This document shows positions 1 through 58,672 of a stretch of DNA of 64,000 nt, one piece after another (positions within the stretch are counted from its first letter, which is position 1; every line of letters starts with the position of its first letter). The notes beneath the pieces are model-generated. The model was not told the origin of the DNA and did not search any database. It saw nothing but the letters and a program-made list of their open reading frames with translations. Origin of the DNA: Timema cristinae. Its lineage: Eukaryota; Arthropoda; Insecta; Phasmatodea; Timematidae. The translations under genes were made by a program, and so were the position numbers. The stretch spans positions 15,204,376 through 15,268,375 of the forward strand of contig JBCFYV010011135.1 of NCBI GenBank assembly GCA_039000515.1, read 5' to 3'.

Positions 1-1262
1 TAATAATTAAAACGATATTGAAATTATGTATTGATATTGACCCACGATACGGTGTCAATTAAATTGATACTGGTTATAATCGTGATATTGCCCTGTGATT
101 AAGCAGTATCTATTACAATATTGGGTTTTGCGATGATGACTATGCGAGCATGCCTTACTGCGCACTTGCTCTCATTTATGTGATCTGAGTATATTTGATA
201 CTTATAATTATAAAATTAGAAAGACTTTTGATGTTGCACACACTTTATTTAACTGATTACACTGTCGATACTGAATATATGATATTAAATTATATGTTTA
301 CCGATTTTTTTCCACGATATTACATGTTCCCTGTTCCGTTTACTGTGTAATGTTATATTCTCTGTAGATTGGTGTTACTGCTATGTGGATTCATACACAC
401 AAGTGGCTTATATATGACCCGCTCCTTGCCTCTTGGACCCCTTGTCACCAGTGTTAAAACTAACTAATAGAAAGACTCCTGGCGGCAGGTGTTGTGAAGG
501 CTGGCTTCCTATTGGGTAGAGGCACAAGATTTTGCTAAATACTACAGAGTTGATCTTTTAAAGAAAAAAGGGTTTCATGATACAATAGATTGAATCTACT
601 TCTGAAAGGCGCGTGACTCTCCATGGATGAATTACTAAAAGGATATTTTATATACACTTTATCAAACTAAAATACACTTCATCCATGACTTTTTTTAATA
701 TATGATAGGGGTCCAAAACAGTATCATCACATGCTGATGAGAAAACAAAACCTTTTGTATACAAATGTTTGAATAATTGTATGAATGAAGGAATAAATAT
801 ATGAATGAATGGAGGTAATTTAAATACTATATTTAAAATTTAATCAATTATAGTTATTGTTTCTCTAAACTTATTTAGTTCATGTATTGGTTAAGGGTAA
901 GACAAGGCAAACTAGTCTTAACATCACCAAACTGTATCAAAATAAATAAAATAAATATAACACTTTAGTTTGAATTGATTTATTTAGCTTTTTTAGCCAA
1001 AAAATCTCTTTACTTAGTGAAATCCAATCATTCTCTTAACCAAAAATATGGTTTTAAATTACAACAATTTTTTTTTTTTAACATTTGATTTGTATTTTCC
1101 ATAGTAAATTTAATAACTAATTTATTAAAATAGACCATGTATGTCTAAAATGTTTTCTTACTTTCTAATAAATGGACTCTGAATCTAGATTAATTATTTG
1201 TATGTAAACTTATCTATAATAACATAACTATAAGTTGCAATTCTTTCTTTTTTCCATTTTAG
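1..1262. other. Intronic AT-rich sequence
   Basis: This is upstream intron of SCAPER. I see no exon, RNA gene or recognisable repeat, only AT-rich sequence and short homopolymers. Confidence 0.5.
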
Positions 1263-47896
<46,634 letters not shown>

Positions 47897-48090
47897 GTGA
47901 GTGGGGAACAACCTCTTTCTCTGCATGCCTTTCTTCGTACGTCTTGATACTGCAGGGTGAGCAGGAGAAAAACTGCATGTGTGCATGCATGTTCGAATTT
48001 TATCGGGGCCAACATGTACCCTTCTTCTATCCTTAAGGTTAGCAAGCTTATCTTGAATAGGTTGCATCGTGGCGCACTTTTAGGGATAGG

Positions 48091-48350
48091 TATAGTATCT
48101 GGAGTCTAGTGGTAAGAATTACTGACAACAGATCCAGAAGTCTCGGCTTCAATTCCTGGCGCTTTCCAGTTTTTCTTTGAAGGAACGGGATCAACTCAAA
48201 TCTTGTGAGTACAAATAAAGAGCTATTGAATAAGAAAATATTGACTCCAATCTAGAAAACTGAGATTAATGTGCTGACATAACACACTATCTACAGAGGT
48301 TGGCACAATCCTTGCCAACTGTTGATGGTTCTCAGTCAGTATTGCTCAGT
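48091..48350 (+). repeat. SINE family E, old copy
   Basis: Head tggagtctagtggtaagaat, B-box-like cggcttcaattcctggcgct, body with gaaaactgagattaatg. Diverged. Confidence 0.65.
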
Positions 48351-49048
48351 TGGGGGCTGACGTCATTCAGTTTTTTTTATAGATAGGGCCACAGGCTAGA
48401 CTGCTACTTCCCAGGGTAAACGGAGTGTACCTGGAAAACGCGTAAAAATCAAGGAATTTAGTATGACACAGTAATGTCGGGAAGAAATTAGTGAAATTTT
48501 AATAATCGTTTCTGTAATTTTTATTAATGTTTACAATAATTTCTGAAACACATAGTTAAAGATCACCCAATGTAAACTAATATTTTTCAATTTAATATTT
48601 ACTTTGTCTAAAATAAAATAGAAAACATTGAGCATAAAGATTTTTTTTTCGTTTATACCTCTCATATACAAGACTAGGAAATACTTTTTTTTCCCTAAGA
48701 ACCTTAAAAAAAGTTAGGGAACTTTGTGCAACAGGGAAAAGTCATAAATATTTTAAAAAACTCACTAGAATTTAAAGTATTTTTTTCCATGATTAGTTAA
48801 ATACGAGGATATACTAGCCAATATTATTGTTCTGACTAGTAAGACTTGTTAACAATTTCAAATTAATTTTGGTCTTGAATTAAACACTACTTTTTGTGGA
48901 GGACTAAAGGACTAGTAGTTTAATTTTTAAAATTAATATTCTAGTTGGATATTTTTTTGAGTCTCTTGTGTCAATTATTAAATAGAAAAAAGTTAGTTAT
49001 TACATTTTTAATTCATTGCCTTGCATATAAAATAGTGAGAAAAATAAT

Positions 49049-49193
49049 GTGCATGGAGAGTGGAACTCTCTTTAAAAAAATATCCATCAGTACACCCAAC
49101 TGAGATTTGAACCTCGATCTTTCTGTCATCAGCAGTATAGTATATTGCGAGAGTGACACCTTAGAGTTCAGACCATTGAGCCAGTGAAGTGAG
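49049..49193 (-). repeat. SINE family B fragment before the 67-bp array
   Basis: gcatggagagtggaactctc to agccagtgaagtgag; 5' half of the SINE only. Confidence 0.6.
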
Positions 49194-49228
49194 TCACTGA
49201 ATGATACTTCGACCTGCAGGTGAAACCA

Positions 49229-50504
49229 AATACAGTAAAATGGGCCGACAAGAGAAAGCCATAAGCATTAGTATGCACTTGTTTGTATCTAATCGAATAC
49301 AGTAAAATGGGCCAACAAGAAAAAGCCATAAACATTAGTATGCACTTGTTTGTATCTAATCGAATACAGTAAAATGGACCGACAATAGAAAGCCATAAAC
49401 ATTAGTATGCACTTGTTTGTATCTAATCGAATACAGTAAAATGGGCCGCCAAGAGAAAGCCATAAACATTAGTATGCCCTTGTTTGTATCTAATCAAATA
49501 CAGTAAAATGGGCCGACAAGAGAAAGCCATAAGCATTAGTATGCACTTGTTTGTATCTAATCGAATACAGTAAAATGGGCCAACAAGAAAAAGCCATAAA
49601 CATTAGTATGCACTTGTTTGTATCTAATCGAATACAGTAAAATGGACCGACAATAGAAAGCCATAAACATTAGTATGCACTTGTTTGTATCTAATCGAAT
49701 ACAGTAAAATGGGCCGCCAAGAGAAAGCCATAAACATTAGTATGCACTTGTTTGTATCTAATCGAATACAGTAAAATGGGCCGCCAAGAGAAAGCCATAA
49801 ACATTAGTATGCACTTGTTTGTATCTAATCGAATACAGTAAAATGGGCCAACAAGAAAAAGCCATAAACATTAGTATGCACTTGTTTGTATCTAATCGAA
49901 TACAGTAAAATGGACCGACAATAGAAAGCCATAAACATTAGTATGCACTTGTTTGTATCTAATCGAATACAGTAAAATGGGCCACCAAGAGAAAGCCATA
50001 AACATTAGTATGCACTTGTTTGTATCTAATCGAATACAGTAAAATGGGCCGACAAGAGAAAGCCATAAACATTAGTATGCACTTGTTTGTATCTAATCGA
50101 ATACAGTAAAATGGGCTGACAAGAGAAAGCCATAAACATAAGTATGCACTTGTTTGTATCTAATCGAATACAGTAAAATGGGCCGACAAGAGAAAGCCAT
50201 AAACATTAGTATGCACTTGTTTGTATCTAATCGAATACAGTAAAATGGGCCGACAAGAGAAAGCCATAAACATTAGTATGCACTTGTTTGTATCTAATCG
50301 AATACAGTAAAATGGGCTGACAAGAGAAAGCCATAAACATAAGTATGCACTTGTTTGTATCTAATCGAATACAGTAAAATGGGCCGACAAGAGAAAGCCA
50401 TAAACATTAGTATGCACTTGTTTGTATCTAATCGAATACAGTAAAATGGGCCGACAAGAGAAAGCCATAAACATTTGTATGCACTTGTTTGTATCTAATC
50501 AAAT
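49229..50504. repeat. Minisatellite, 67-bp unit, about 19 copies
   Basis: Unit starts aatacagtaaaatgggccga and ends cacttgtttgtatctaatcg. Variant bases after atgg (gccgacaagag, gccaacaagaa, accgacaatag, gccgccaagag) recur in the same order every four units for the first half, so a 268-bp higher-order repeat is present. The second half is more uniform. Confidence 0.95.
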
Positions 50505-50871
50505 CAGTTTGTTTCTACATTTCACAAAAAAAAACCTATTTGTATTTACTAAAAGGCACTTTATATTAAAAGTTGGACTGCATTACCTTCATTACTGCCA
50601 GCCCAAATCAAACCATCATTCTCCAAACATATAATAAAGCACACTCTTTACAGAGACGGGTGAACCAAAATAATGTAAATAAAACCAAAGAAAGATTTTT
50701 TAGAAAAAATTTGTATGTTTGTGAAAAGGTCAATTGCCTCTTAAACTGGATCAGAAGGAATAGATAGAGTTCCTGGCACACCCGAAACAAGAATTACCGA
50801 AAATAAAAAAAAAAGATCATCAGACTCCTGTAAACATGAGCAGCAATAATCTTGTAGTCCCCTCCCTCTAG

Positions 50872-50893
50872 CCCCCCCCCCCCCCCCCCCCCC
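50872..50893 (+). repeat. C homopolymer, 22 bp
   Basis: Uninterrupted C run. Length in the real genome is uncertain because such runs are hard to sequence. Confidence 0.85.
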
Positions 50894-51859
50894 ATGTTGT
50901 AAAAGCCATGGAGAATTTTAAGTAACCTCAGAATCTGGAGTGAGAAAACTTAAAAACAAGGAGTAGACGGCAGCCAAAGAAAACACGAGTGAAAACTGAA
51001 CTGGTCTTGGTATTCCGACCACGTGTTGGAACTAACCCATGAATATTTCTCAAATTAGTTAGAAGAAGAGTGGAGGTGGGGAGCATTAAAAATATAACCC
51101 AATCTAAATAAAATTAAATAGCGTGACCGATTTGACATTTCCTCTTTATCTAAACTGTTCTAATTTATTAGGTTTTAGCAGTAAATCTTAACATCATGTC
51201 ATAAACTTGAGATTTAAAAAACACACCCTAAAACTAAATTCTCTCTGCGCCCATGGTTTTATGCACAAGAACAACGGAAGAAACCGCAAACAAACAAACA
51301 AGCAAACACAAACTTGATTGTCACGTTTTGTTAATTTGCAACGGGTGTTTTTTATGTCTCTCCAGTATAATATAAAGATCACTGCCTAGCTTATTTATTT
51401 TGGAAAAGAAAATTAAAATAAAATATAGCTTCATTTCTTAACTGATTTTTAATATTATATCATAATTTAGAGCGTTGGGATAGAAACATTATAATACTCG
51501 TAGATCAAGGTAGGGTATATTCACTATATGAACGTCTATACAATCCTGAGATCTAGCTATAAAATAATAAATAAATGAAATATTAGTCGATATTAGCTAT
51601 CCGCATGGTCTTGACTGGCTATAAAAACAACTTGTAGTTCAAGAGTTAAGCTGCCAGAAATCACTACAGACACATTTTTTTTTTCATAAAAGGAGTGTCA
51701 TCAGGTTTTTGCCCCGACTCCCTCAGTAATTTTTCCACTCCTTGGAACTTAACTCAAATTCCCTTCCGCCCCACCTTAAAATTTTAAAGGTCTATATGGT
51801 TTAAAAACCATGTATACTAGAACTCTGGTATTCCTGTCAGGTAGGAGTCCCCATGGTGT

Positions 51860-51908
51860 GTGAATGTATGTATGTGTATGTGTATGTGTGTGTGTGTGTG
51901 TGTGTGTT
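51860..51908. repeat. GT microsatellite
   Basis: tgtatgtgtatg followed by (TG)n of about 24 bp. The minus-strand open frame across it is an artefact of the repeat. Confidence 0.85.
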
Positions 51909-52384
51909 AGGAGAGATGTGTGACGGTGTTCTACTGGGTCTACACCCCCCTTTCCTTGGAGGGAGGTTGAGGGGAGGGAGAGTGCCAGATTTAGTGAAGA
52001 TGTGAAGGAGCTCAGATAGCTACCGGGCCACGCAAAGTAATCTGTCTTTGGTAGGAGCGTTGTGTATCTTGACCCCCCCCCCACCCCACCTACCACCCTT
52101 CCCCTCACCTTCCTTAGACCATATTTGTCAACACGGGGGGCCTAACATGCTCAAGTCCTATACTGCTTACTCAACTACACAAACCTCTAAAACTCCATCC
52201 AATCGGCTCTTTTCTTACATATATATAAAAGGTACAATCCAATTTCCATAGGAAGAACCTTATCTGACAGCTAGAACAATAATTTCTAGATCTACTGTCC
52301 AATTTAGGGTGTTTGGAAACAAGGTAGTTAAGAAAATTTGATTTAAATACCTTCTGGTATTCACCAGACATTATTAAAGTAATC

Positions 52385-53062
52385 ACATCTCACAGATTGC
52401 TGTACGCGGACATGCAGCGTGAATGGAGAAACTAGACTGGCAAAGCCAATGGGAAGAGACCAGTGTGAAGACCTGAAAAAGATAGAGTGTAATGAGGTGG
52501 ACTGGATAGAACTAGTGAAAGATATGGATAGGGTGTAATGAGGTGGACTGGATAGAACAGGCTCAAGATAGGGATAGGGTGTAATGAGATGGACTGGATA
52601 GAGCTAACTCAAGATAGGGATAGGGTGTAATGAGGTGGAGTGGATAGAACTAGTGAAAGATATGGATAGGGTGTAATGAGGTGGACTGGATAGAACAGGC
52701 TCAAGATAGGGATAGGGTGTAATGAGATGGACTGGATAGAGCTATCTCAAGATAGGGATAGGGTGTAATGAGGTGGACTGGATAGAACTAGTGAAAGATA
52801 TGGATAGGGTGTAATGAGGTGGACTGGATAGAACAGGCTCAAGATAGGGATAGGGTGTAATGAGTTGGACTGGATAGAACTAGCTCAAGATAGGGATAGG
52901 GTGTAATGAGGTGGACTGGATAGAACTAGTGCAAGATATGGATAGGGTGTAATGAGGTGGACTGGATAGAACAAGCTCAAGATAGGGATAGGGTGTAATG
53001 AGATGGACTGGATAGAGCTAACTCAAGATAGGGATAGGGTGTAATGAGGTGGACTGGATAGA
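52385..53062 (+). repeat. 46-bp minisatellite derived from a LINE C-terminus
   Basis: 52385-52480 reads as a LINE ORF2 end (TRLAKPMGRDQCEDLKK). The 46-bp unit that follows translates NEVDWIELAQDRDR, the conserved end of that ORF, and is repeated about 12.5 times. Three unit types (actagtgaaagatatgg, acaggctcaagataggg, gctaactcaagataggg) rotate in order, giving a 138-bp higher-order repeat. 46 is not a multiple of three, so the array is not a protein repeat. Confidence 0.92.
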
Positions 53063-53068
53063 ATATGC

Positions 53069-54145
53069 TGTAGTAACGATAATAACATGGAGGGAGGGAG
53101 GTCTACTGTTCACAGAACTACTAGTAAGATTGTAGTAACGATAATAACATGAAGGGAGTGAGGTCTACTGTTCACAGAACTACTAGTAATACTGTAGTAG
53201 CAATAATAACATGGAGGGAGGTCTACTGTTCACAGAACTACTAGTAAGACTGTAGTAACGATAGTAACATGGAGGGAGTGAAGTCTACTGTTCACAGAAC
53301 TACTAGTAATACTGTAGTAACGATAATAACATGGAGGGAGGTCTACTGTTCACAGAACTACTAGTAATACTGTAGTAACGATAGTAACATGGAGGGAGTG
53401 AAGTCTACTGTTCACAGAACTACTAGTAAGACTGTAGTAACGATAGTAACATGGAGGGAGTGAAGTCTACTGTTCACAGAACTACTAGTAAGACTGTAGT
53501 AACGATAGTAACATGGAGGGAGTGAAGTCTACTGTTCACAGAACTACTAGTAAGATTGTAGTAACGATAATAACATGAAGGGAGTGAGGTCTACTGTTCA
53601 CAGAACTACTAGTAATACTGTAGTAGCAATAATAACATGGAGGGAGGTCTACTGTTCACAGAACTACTAGTAAGACTGTAGTAACGATAGTAACATGGAG
53701 GGAGTGAAGTCTACTGTTCACAGAACTACTAGTAAGATTGTAGTAACAATAATAACATGGAGGGAGGTCTACTGTTCACAGAACTACTAGTAAGACTGTA
53801 GTAACAATAATAACATGGAGGGAGGTCTACTGTTCACAGAACTACTAGTAAGACTGTAGTAACGATAATAACATGGAGGGAGGTCTACTGTTCACAGAAC
53901 TACTAGTAAGACTGTAGTAACAATAATAACATGGAGGGAGGTCTACTGTTCACAGAACTACTAGTAAGACTGTAGTAACAATAATAACATGGAGGGAGGT
54001 CTACTGTTCACAGAACTACTAGTAAGATTGTAGTAACGATAATAACATGGAGGGAGGTCTACTGTTCACAGAACTACTAGTAAGACTGTAGTAACGATAG
54101 TAACATGGAGGGAGTGAAGTCTACTGTTCACAGAATACTAGTTTA
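53069..54145. repeat. Minisatellite, 58/62-bp units, about 18 copies
   Basis: Unit: tgtagtaacgataataacat, ggagggaggtctactgttca, cagaactactagtaagac. A 4-bp insertion (gggagtgaagtc) makes the 62-bp form; both forms are interspersed. It begins directly where the 46-bp array ends. Confidence 0.95.
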
Positions 54146-54299
54146 AGTGAGTAGACCAGAAGTTAAGTAAAATGAGGATATCAGTATCCTCCCTATTTTT
54201 GCACCAGATCCTGGGTTGAACTCCTGAAGTCTCAATGTCATAATCAATCGCGCATTACACTGCGGTTAGTCGAGTGTTAATTTAGCGTAGGAGGTATTG

Positions 54300-54560
54300 A
54301 ATTTTTGTGTGTGTGTTCATCCCAAGTAGCAGCCGGCAAGTGTTCGTGACAGACTGTACAGTGCCCTCCCCCCACCCCCTCCCTATTGCTAGAGTGTCGC
54401 CCCCCGTCTTGTCGGTAAATGGGGGGGAAAGGGGAGGAGATAGAGTAGGCCGCCCTGTTGTTGATGCTCTCCCAGAGAACCAAACGTTTACCTTGCTCTC
54501 GAGAGGACCACGGCCGAGCCGCCGCCTTCTGATGGCAGGGCAAACATTGCATGGTTACAC
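54300..54560. other. GC-rich stretch between two minisatellites
   Basis: GC-rich with several C and G runs and two long overlapping open frames (101 codons minus, 141 codons plus). I recognise no protein; the plus frame runs on into the tandem array. Probably non-coding. Confidence 0.3.
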
Positions 54561-55880
54561 TGGGCTCCAAGCTGTGAGGCAACTGCTTCGACCTTATAGT
54601 ATTCTATGCTGGGCTCCAGGCTGTGAGGGAACTGTTTGTTTCGACCTTTTAGTATTCTATGCTGGGCTCCAGGCTGTGAGGGAACTGTTTGTTTCGACCT
54701 TATCGTATTCTATGCTGGGCTCCAGTCTGTGAGGGAACTGTTTGTTTCGACCTTTTAGTATTCTATGCTGGGCTCCAGGCTGTGAGGGAACTGTTTGTTT
54801 CGACCTTATAGTATTCTATGCTGGGCTCCAGGCTGTGAGGGAACTGTTTGTTTCGACCTTATAGTATTTTATGCTGGGCTCCAGGCTGTGAGGGAACTGT
54901 TTGTTTCGACCTTTTAGTATTCTATGCTGGGATCCAGGCTGTGAGGGAACTGTTTGTTTCGACCTTATAGTATTCTATGCTGGGCTCCAGGCTGTGAGGG
55001 AACTGTTTGCTTCAACCTTATAGTATTCAATGCTGGGCTCCAGGCTATGAGGGAACTGCAGGATTTGAGCTTATAGTATTCCATATTGGGCTTCAGGCTG
55101 TGAGGGAACTCCAGAACTCGAGCGTGTAGTATTCCATACTAGGCTTCAGGCTGTGAGGGAACTGGCTTGATTCGATCTTATAATACTCTATACTGGGTTC
55201 CAAGCTGTGAGGGAACAGTTTAATTTGACCTTATAATATTCTATACTAGGCTCCAGGCTGTGAGAGAACTGTTTGATTCGACTTTATAATAATCTATACT
55301 GGACTTCAGGTAGTGAGGGGACATCTGAAATAGAGCTTATAGCATGGTACACTGGGCTTCAGCCTGTGAGGGAACTGCTGGTTTTGAGCTTATTGCATAC
55401 TACACTGGGTTCTAGGCCGGGAAGGGACTGCTCTAATCAAACATATAGCATGCTATACAAGGCTCCAAGCTGGGCGAGAACAGTTTGACTCGAGATTATA
55501 GCATGCCTGTGCTTCTGCCTTTCAGGGAACATCTTGAATAAAACTTAAGCAATATATACTGGACTCCAAGCTATGAGGGGACATCTGAAATCGAATCTAT
55601 ATCATGTTACACTGTGCTCTGCGCTATGAGGAGACACCTTGACTCGAACTTATAGCATGCTATTTTGGGCTTTAGGCTGTGAGGGACATATAGGATTGAA
55701 CTTAGAACATAACACACTGCACTTAAGACTGTAAGGGATCTGCTGAACTTGAGCCTATAGCTTACTAAACTGCGTTCCAGACAGTGAACTCCTAAACACT
55801 AGCCTTTAGCATACTATACTGGGCTTCAGACGTTAAGGGAACTCCTAAACTTGAGCCAATAACATAGTGAACAGACCTTA
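54555..55880. repeat. Minisatellite, 53-bp unit, about 25 copies with a decay gradient
   Basis: Unit: tgctgggctccaggctgtga, gggaactgtttgtttcgacc, ttatagtattcta. Units from 54600 to 55020 are almost identical; to the right they become steadily more different, and the last ones near 55870 are only just recognisable. Confidence 0.93.
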
Positions 55881-56399
55881 AGGCTGGAGGTAACTTTTGG
55901 ACTAAATATATTTAATGTCCAACTTAGTGCTACTATACTGCCGTCCACATGTTGAAGGAACCACATGTGAAAAGCCTGTTGGCCACTGGAATTTTGGTTT
56001 CGCTTCAATGCATTATTAGGTTGGTCGTCACTTTTGTAGCCTAAATGATTTTGAAAAGTTGATTATTCACGTAAAAGTCAAGAAATACCCATGTTTAAGA
56101 AATTGTATCACCTAATTATTTATTTACTAGCCCCCTTCCCCGTAAAAAAATATTGTAAAGAATCCTGTAAAACAAAGCTTCAAATCATCCATCATGACAA
56201 TATAAAAACAATTTTTTTTTTACTTATTTTTTTGAAAATACAGTCCTACCATCACTGTATAGTCCCCAACCCTCTTTTTATCCTCCCTCCTATTTTCATC
56301 TCATTCCTTTTCCTCACCCCTACCCCCCACCCCCTTCACCAACCCCACTTTCCCTTCAACAACTTTTTTTTTCCAACGACTATATAATATACTATCGAA

Positions 56400-56575
56400 A
56401 TTTTATGAGGAATAAATTAAATTTTCAAAATAAAATATAACCTATGTTACTCGTTGATAATGTAGCTTTATATTTGTGAAATAATTTTTAAAATCGGTCC
56501 AGTAGTTTTTGGTTATCCATTACAAACAAAAAAACAAAAAATCAAATCTTTCCTCTTTATAATATTACTATAGAT
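56400..56575 (+). repeat. RTE-like LINE 3' end
   Basis: aaatcggtccagtagttttt, then acaaacaaaaaaacaaaaaa and cctctttataatattac: a 3' end common among insect RTE-type LINE copies. Tentative assignment. Confidence 0.45.
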
Positions 56576-56619
56576 AAAATTTATATACATCTTAAAAATT
56601 GCTCAAGAAATTGATGAAT

Positions 56620-56995
56620 TGCTACATTTTGAGCATCGCACTGTATGGAGCAGAAACTTAAACTCTCAGAAAAATGGAAAAGAAATACTTGGAGAGAATG
56701 CGATGCTGGAGAAGACTTAGTAAATCAGGTGGACAGACAGGTGGATAAATGAACAAGTACTAGAAGAGTGGGTGAGAAGATAGAACATTTTGGATGTGAC
56801 TCTTCGATACAAAGCAAACTGAATTGGACACATCCTAGGAGGAACTGTCTTCTGACGACGTCATAGAAGAAAAGGTTGAGGGGAAGAAGAGCTTAGGAAG
56901 GAGGATTCAAATATTGGATGACTTGAAAGAAAGAAGAAAATTCTTGGAGCTGAAGGAGAAAGTAGAAGATAGGGTGCATTGCAGTCTAAGCTTAC
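56620..56995 (+). pseudogene. LINE remnant, ORF2 C-terminal region (second family)
   Basis: Translated pieces read ALYGAET, RKMEKKYLERM, CWRRLSKS, KANWIGHILRRNCL and LDDLKERRKF in the order seen in common arthropod non-LTR retrotransposons. Frameshifts are present. It differs from the remnants at 1.5, 12.8 and 52.4 kb. Confidence 0.75.
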
Positions 56996-57169
56996 TGACA
57001 AAAGGAATTGAACTGTCGTAAGACAGAATACCAAATAATTATAAAACCCTTTTTAAAGTATTCTAGACTCTGATCAGTCAATATGTAAATATAACGCAAG
57101 GGATCGAGCGTTGCTACAAAGTAGATTGGACACAAAACTGTTGAAACTACAAACTTACAAATACACAAC

Positions 57170-57461
57170 ATTTGGTGATAGGTGACCTGGTGGTCTACGG
57201 GTAAGGTGTCGGACTTCTGTGCTGGCGGCCGGGGTTCAATCCTCGGTCCCGGCACAGATTTATCTGATTTCCAAACCCTTCCTTCACAAGACATCTTGTG
57301 AATGTGGGAATGCCAGGCCTCCACCGTGGTTCGGATTCCACGTTAAACTGTAGGTCCTCATTTCATCTCACAATCACCCTACCATTACACATTAGCGTAA
57401 GAGCGTATAACCCGAACGGGTAGTAAGACGCGGTGCTAATAATAATAATAAATTTGGCGAT
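57170..57461 (+). mobile_element. SINE family A copy with target duplication
   Basis: atttggtgat at 57170-57179 and atttggcgat at 57452-57461 flank it (one mismatch). Full-length except for a 10-bp internal deletion after ccttcac. Confidence 0.88.
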
Positions 57462-58448
57462 GCCCTTCGAAAGCATTATAAAAAAAGAGTTGTTACCACT
57501 TTAGAGTGTGGCTATTTGTGTGGTTATATGTGACTGAGTCACAGAGCATAGAACAGCCATTTCCTCCACTGCTGCATGTAAACACTTTGTGTCCATGGTA
57601 GAGAGTAATTTTAAACTCGTTTTCCCCCACTAAAAATTAATTTCTATTTAAATTAGGATCCGGCTTATTCACATGGGATAATTCGAAAAATTGGATATTT
57701 CAGAACCCACCATGATTCTTATTAAATTCTGATTTGAATCAATTATTTAAAAACAAACAACATTTAGTTCGAATTTTAGAAGTAAATATTTGGATTATTT
57801 AGGAGCTTATCCGTTGATAATTTTTTCTATTGGGTAGGTCTACTCATTGATACTTTTTCTAGTGTGTAAACCTACTCATTTCAAACTATATTTAACAATA
57901 TTTATTGAATCACCAAGATTGTCTTATTATTAAGTTAGTTATTGACGCATAGTAAAAGAAAAAAGGGAAAAAATCCAAACCAACGCAAGTGGGTTTAGTA
58001 GAATAGAGGATGTGTTGGCTCAGCGTTAATTCTTGTGTGTGACCATTTAATCACGTAATGCCCTGACTGATGGATTTAAATCTGATATTTTTAATCTGTT
58101 AAGCTAGTACTTTACTCTTAGAAATGATTAATTTGAATCTTTTTTTTTTAAGATGTCCCATGGACTTCAAATTAAAAACGTTATATTATATTTATATCTC
58201 AATTTACATGTCAATTCTTTTTATTCTTTGATTGCCAAACAATTACCATCCTTTATTTAGTTTCGGTTTGAGTACACTTTTGCCCCCCCCCCCCTTTTTT
58301 TTTTTACAAATAAAAGTAGCGCAGTTTTTTTGAAATATAAAATTTGAAGTAAAAGTTTAAAATTTGATGAGAAAAAAGTAGTTGCTATCTTGTAACATTT
58401 TCTAAATGGTTTTCACACTGACATTTGAAGTCTTGTTTTTTTTTTATT

Positions 58449-58672
58449 TATTTATCAATGCCTAACCCTTCCTTCACCTCTGAGAAGACGTGTATTAATC
58501 ACAACTTGTGAATGTGTGGAATTGCCAGATCTCCACCGTGGTTCGGATCCCACGTTAAACTGTAGGTCCTTCATTTCATCTCACAATCACCCTACCATTA
58601 CACATTAGCGTAAGTGCGTAAACCCGAACGGTTAGTAAGACCCGGTGATAATAATAATAATATATTTATCAA
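58449..58672 (+). mobile_element. SINE family A, 5'-truncated, 10-bp target duplication
   Basis: tatttatcaa at 58449-58458 and 58663-58672. It carries the extra stretch cgtgtattaatcacaa seen also at 25408, so both come from one subfamily. Confidence 0.88.

Noticed and set aside
49229..50504. Regular repeats resembling a CRISPR array
   Set aside because: The 67-bp units are contiguous with no unique spacers, and the sequence is a eukaryotic intron; it is a minisatellite.
51776..52108. 110-codon minus-strand frame with a His-Thr repeat
   Set aside because: It is caused by the GT microsatellite and surrounding low-complexity sequence.
54307..54732. 141-codon plus-strand frame
   Set aside because: It spans a GC-rich stretch and runs into the 53-bp array. 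No recognisable domain, and the composition changes abruptly at the array.
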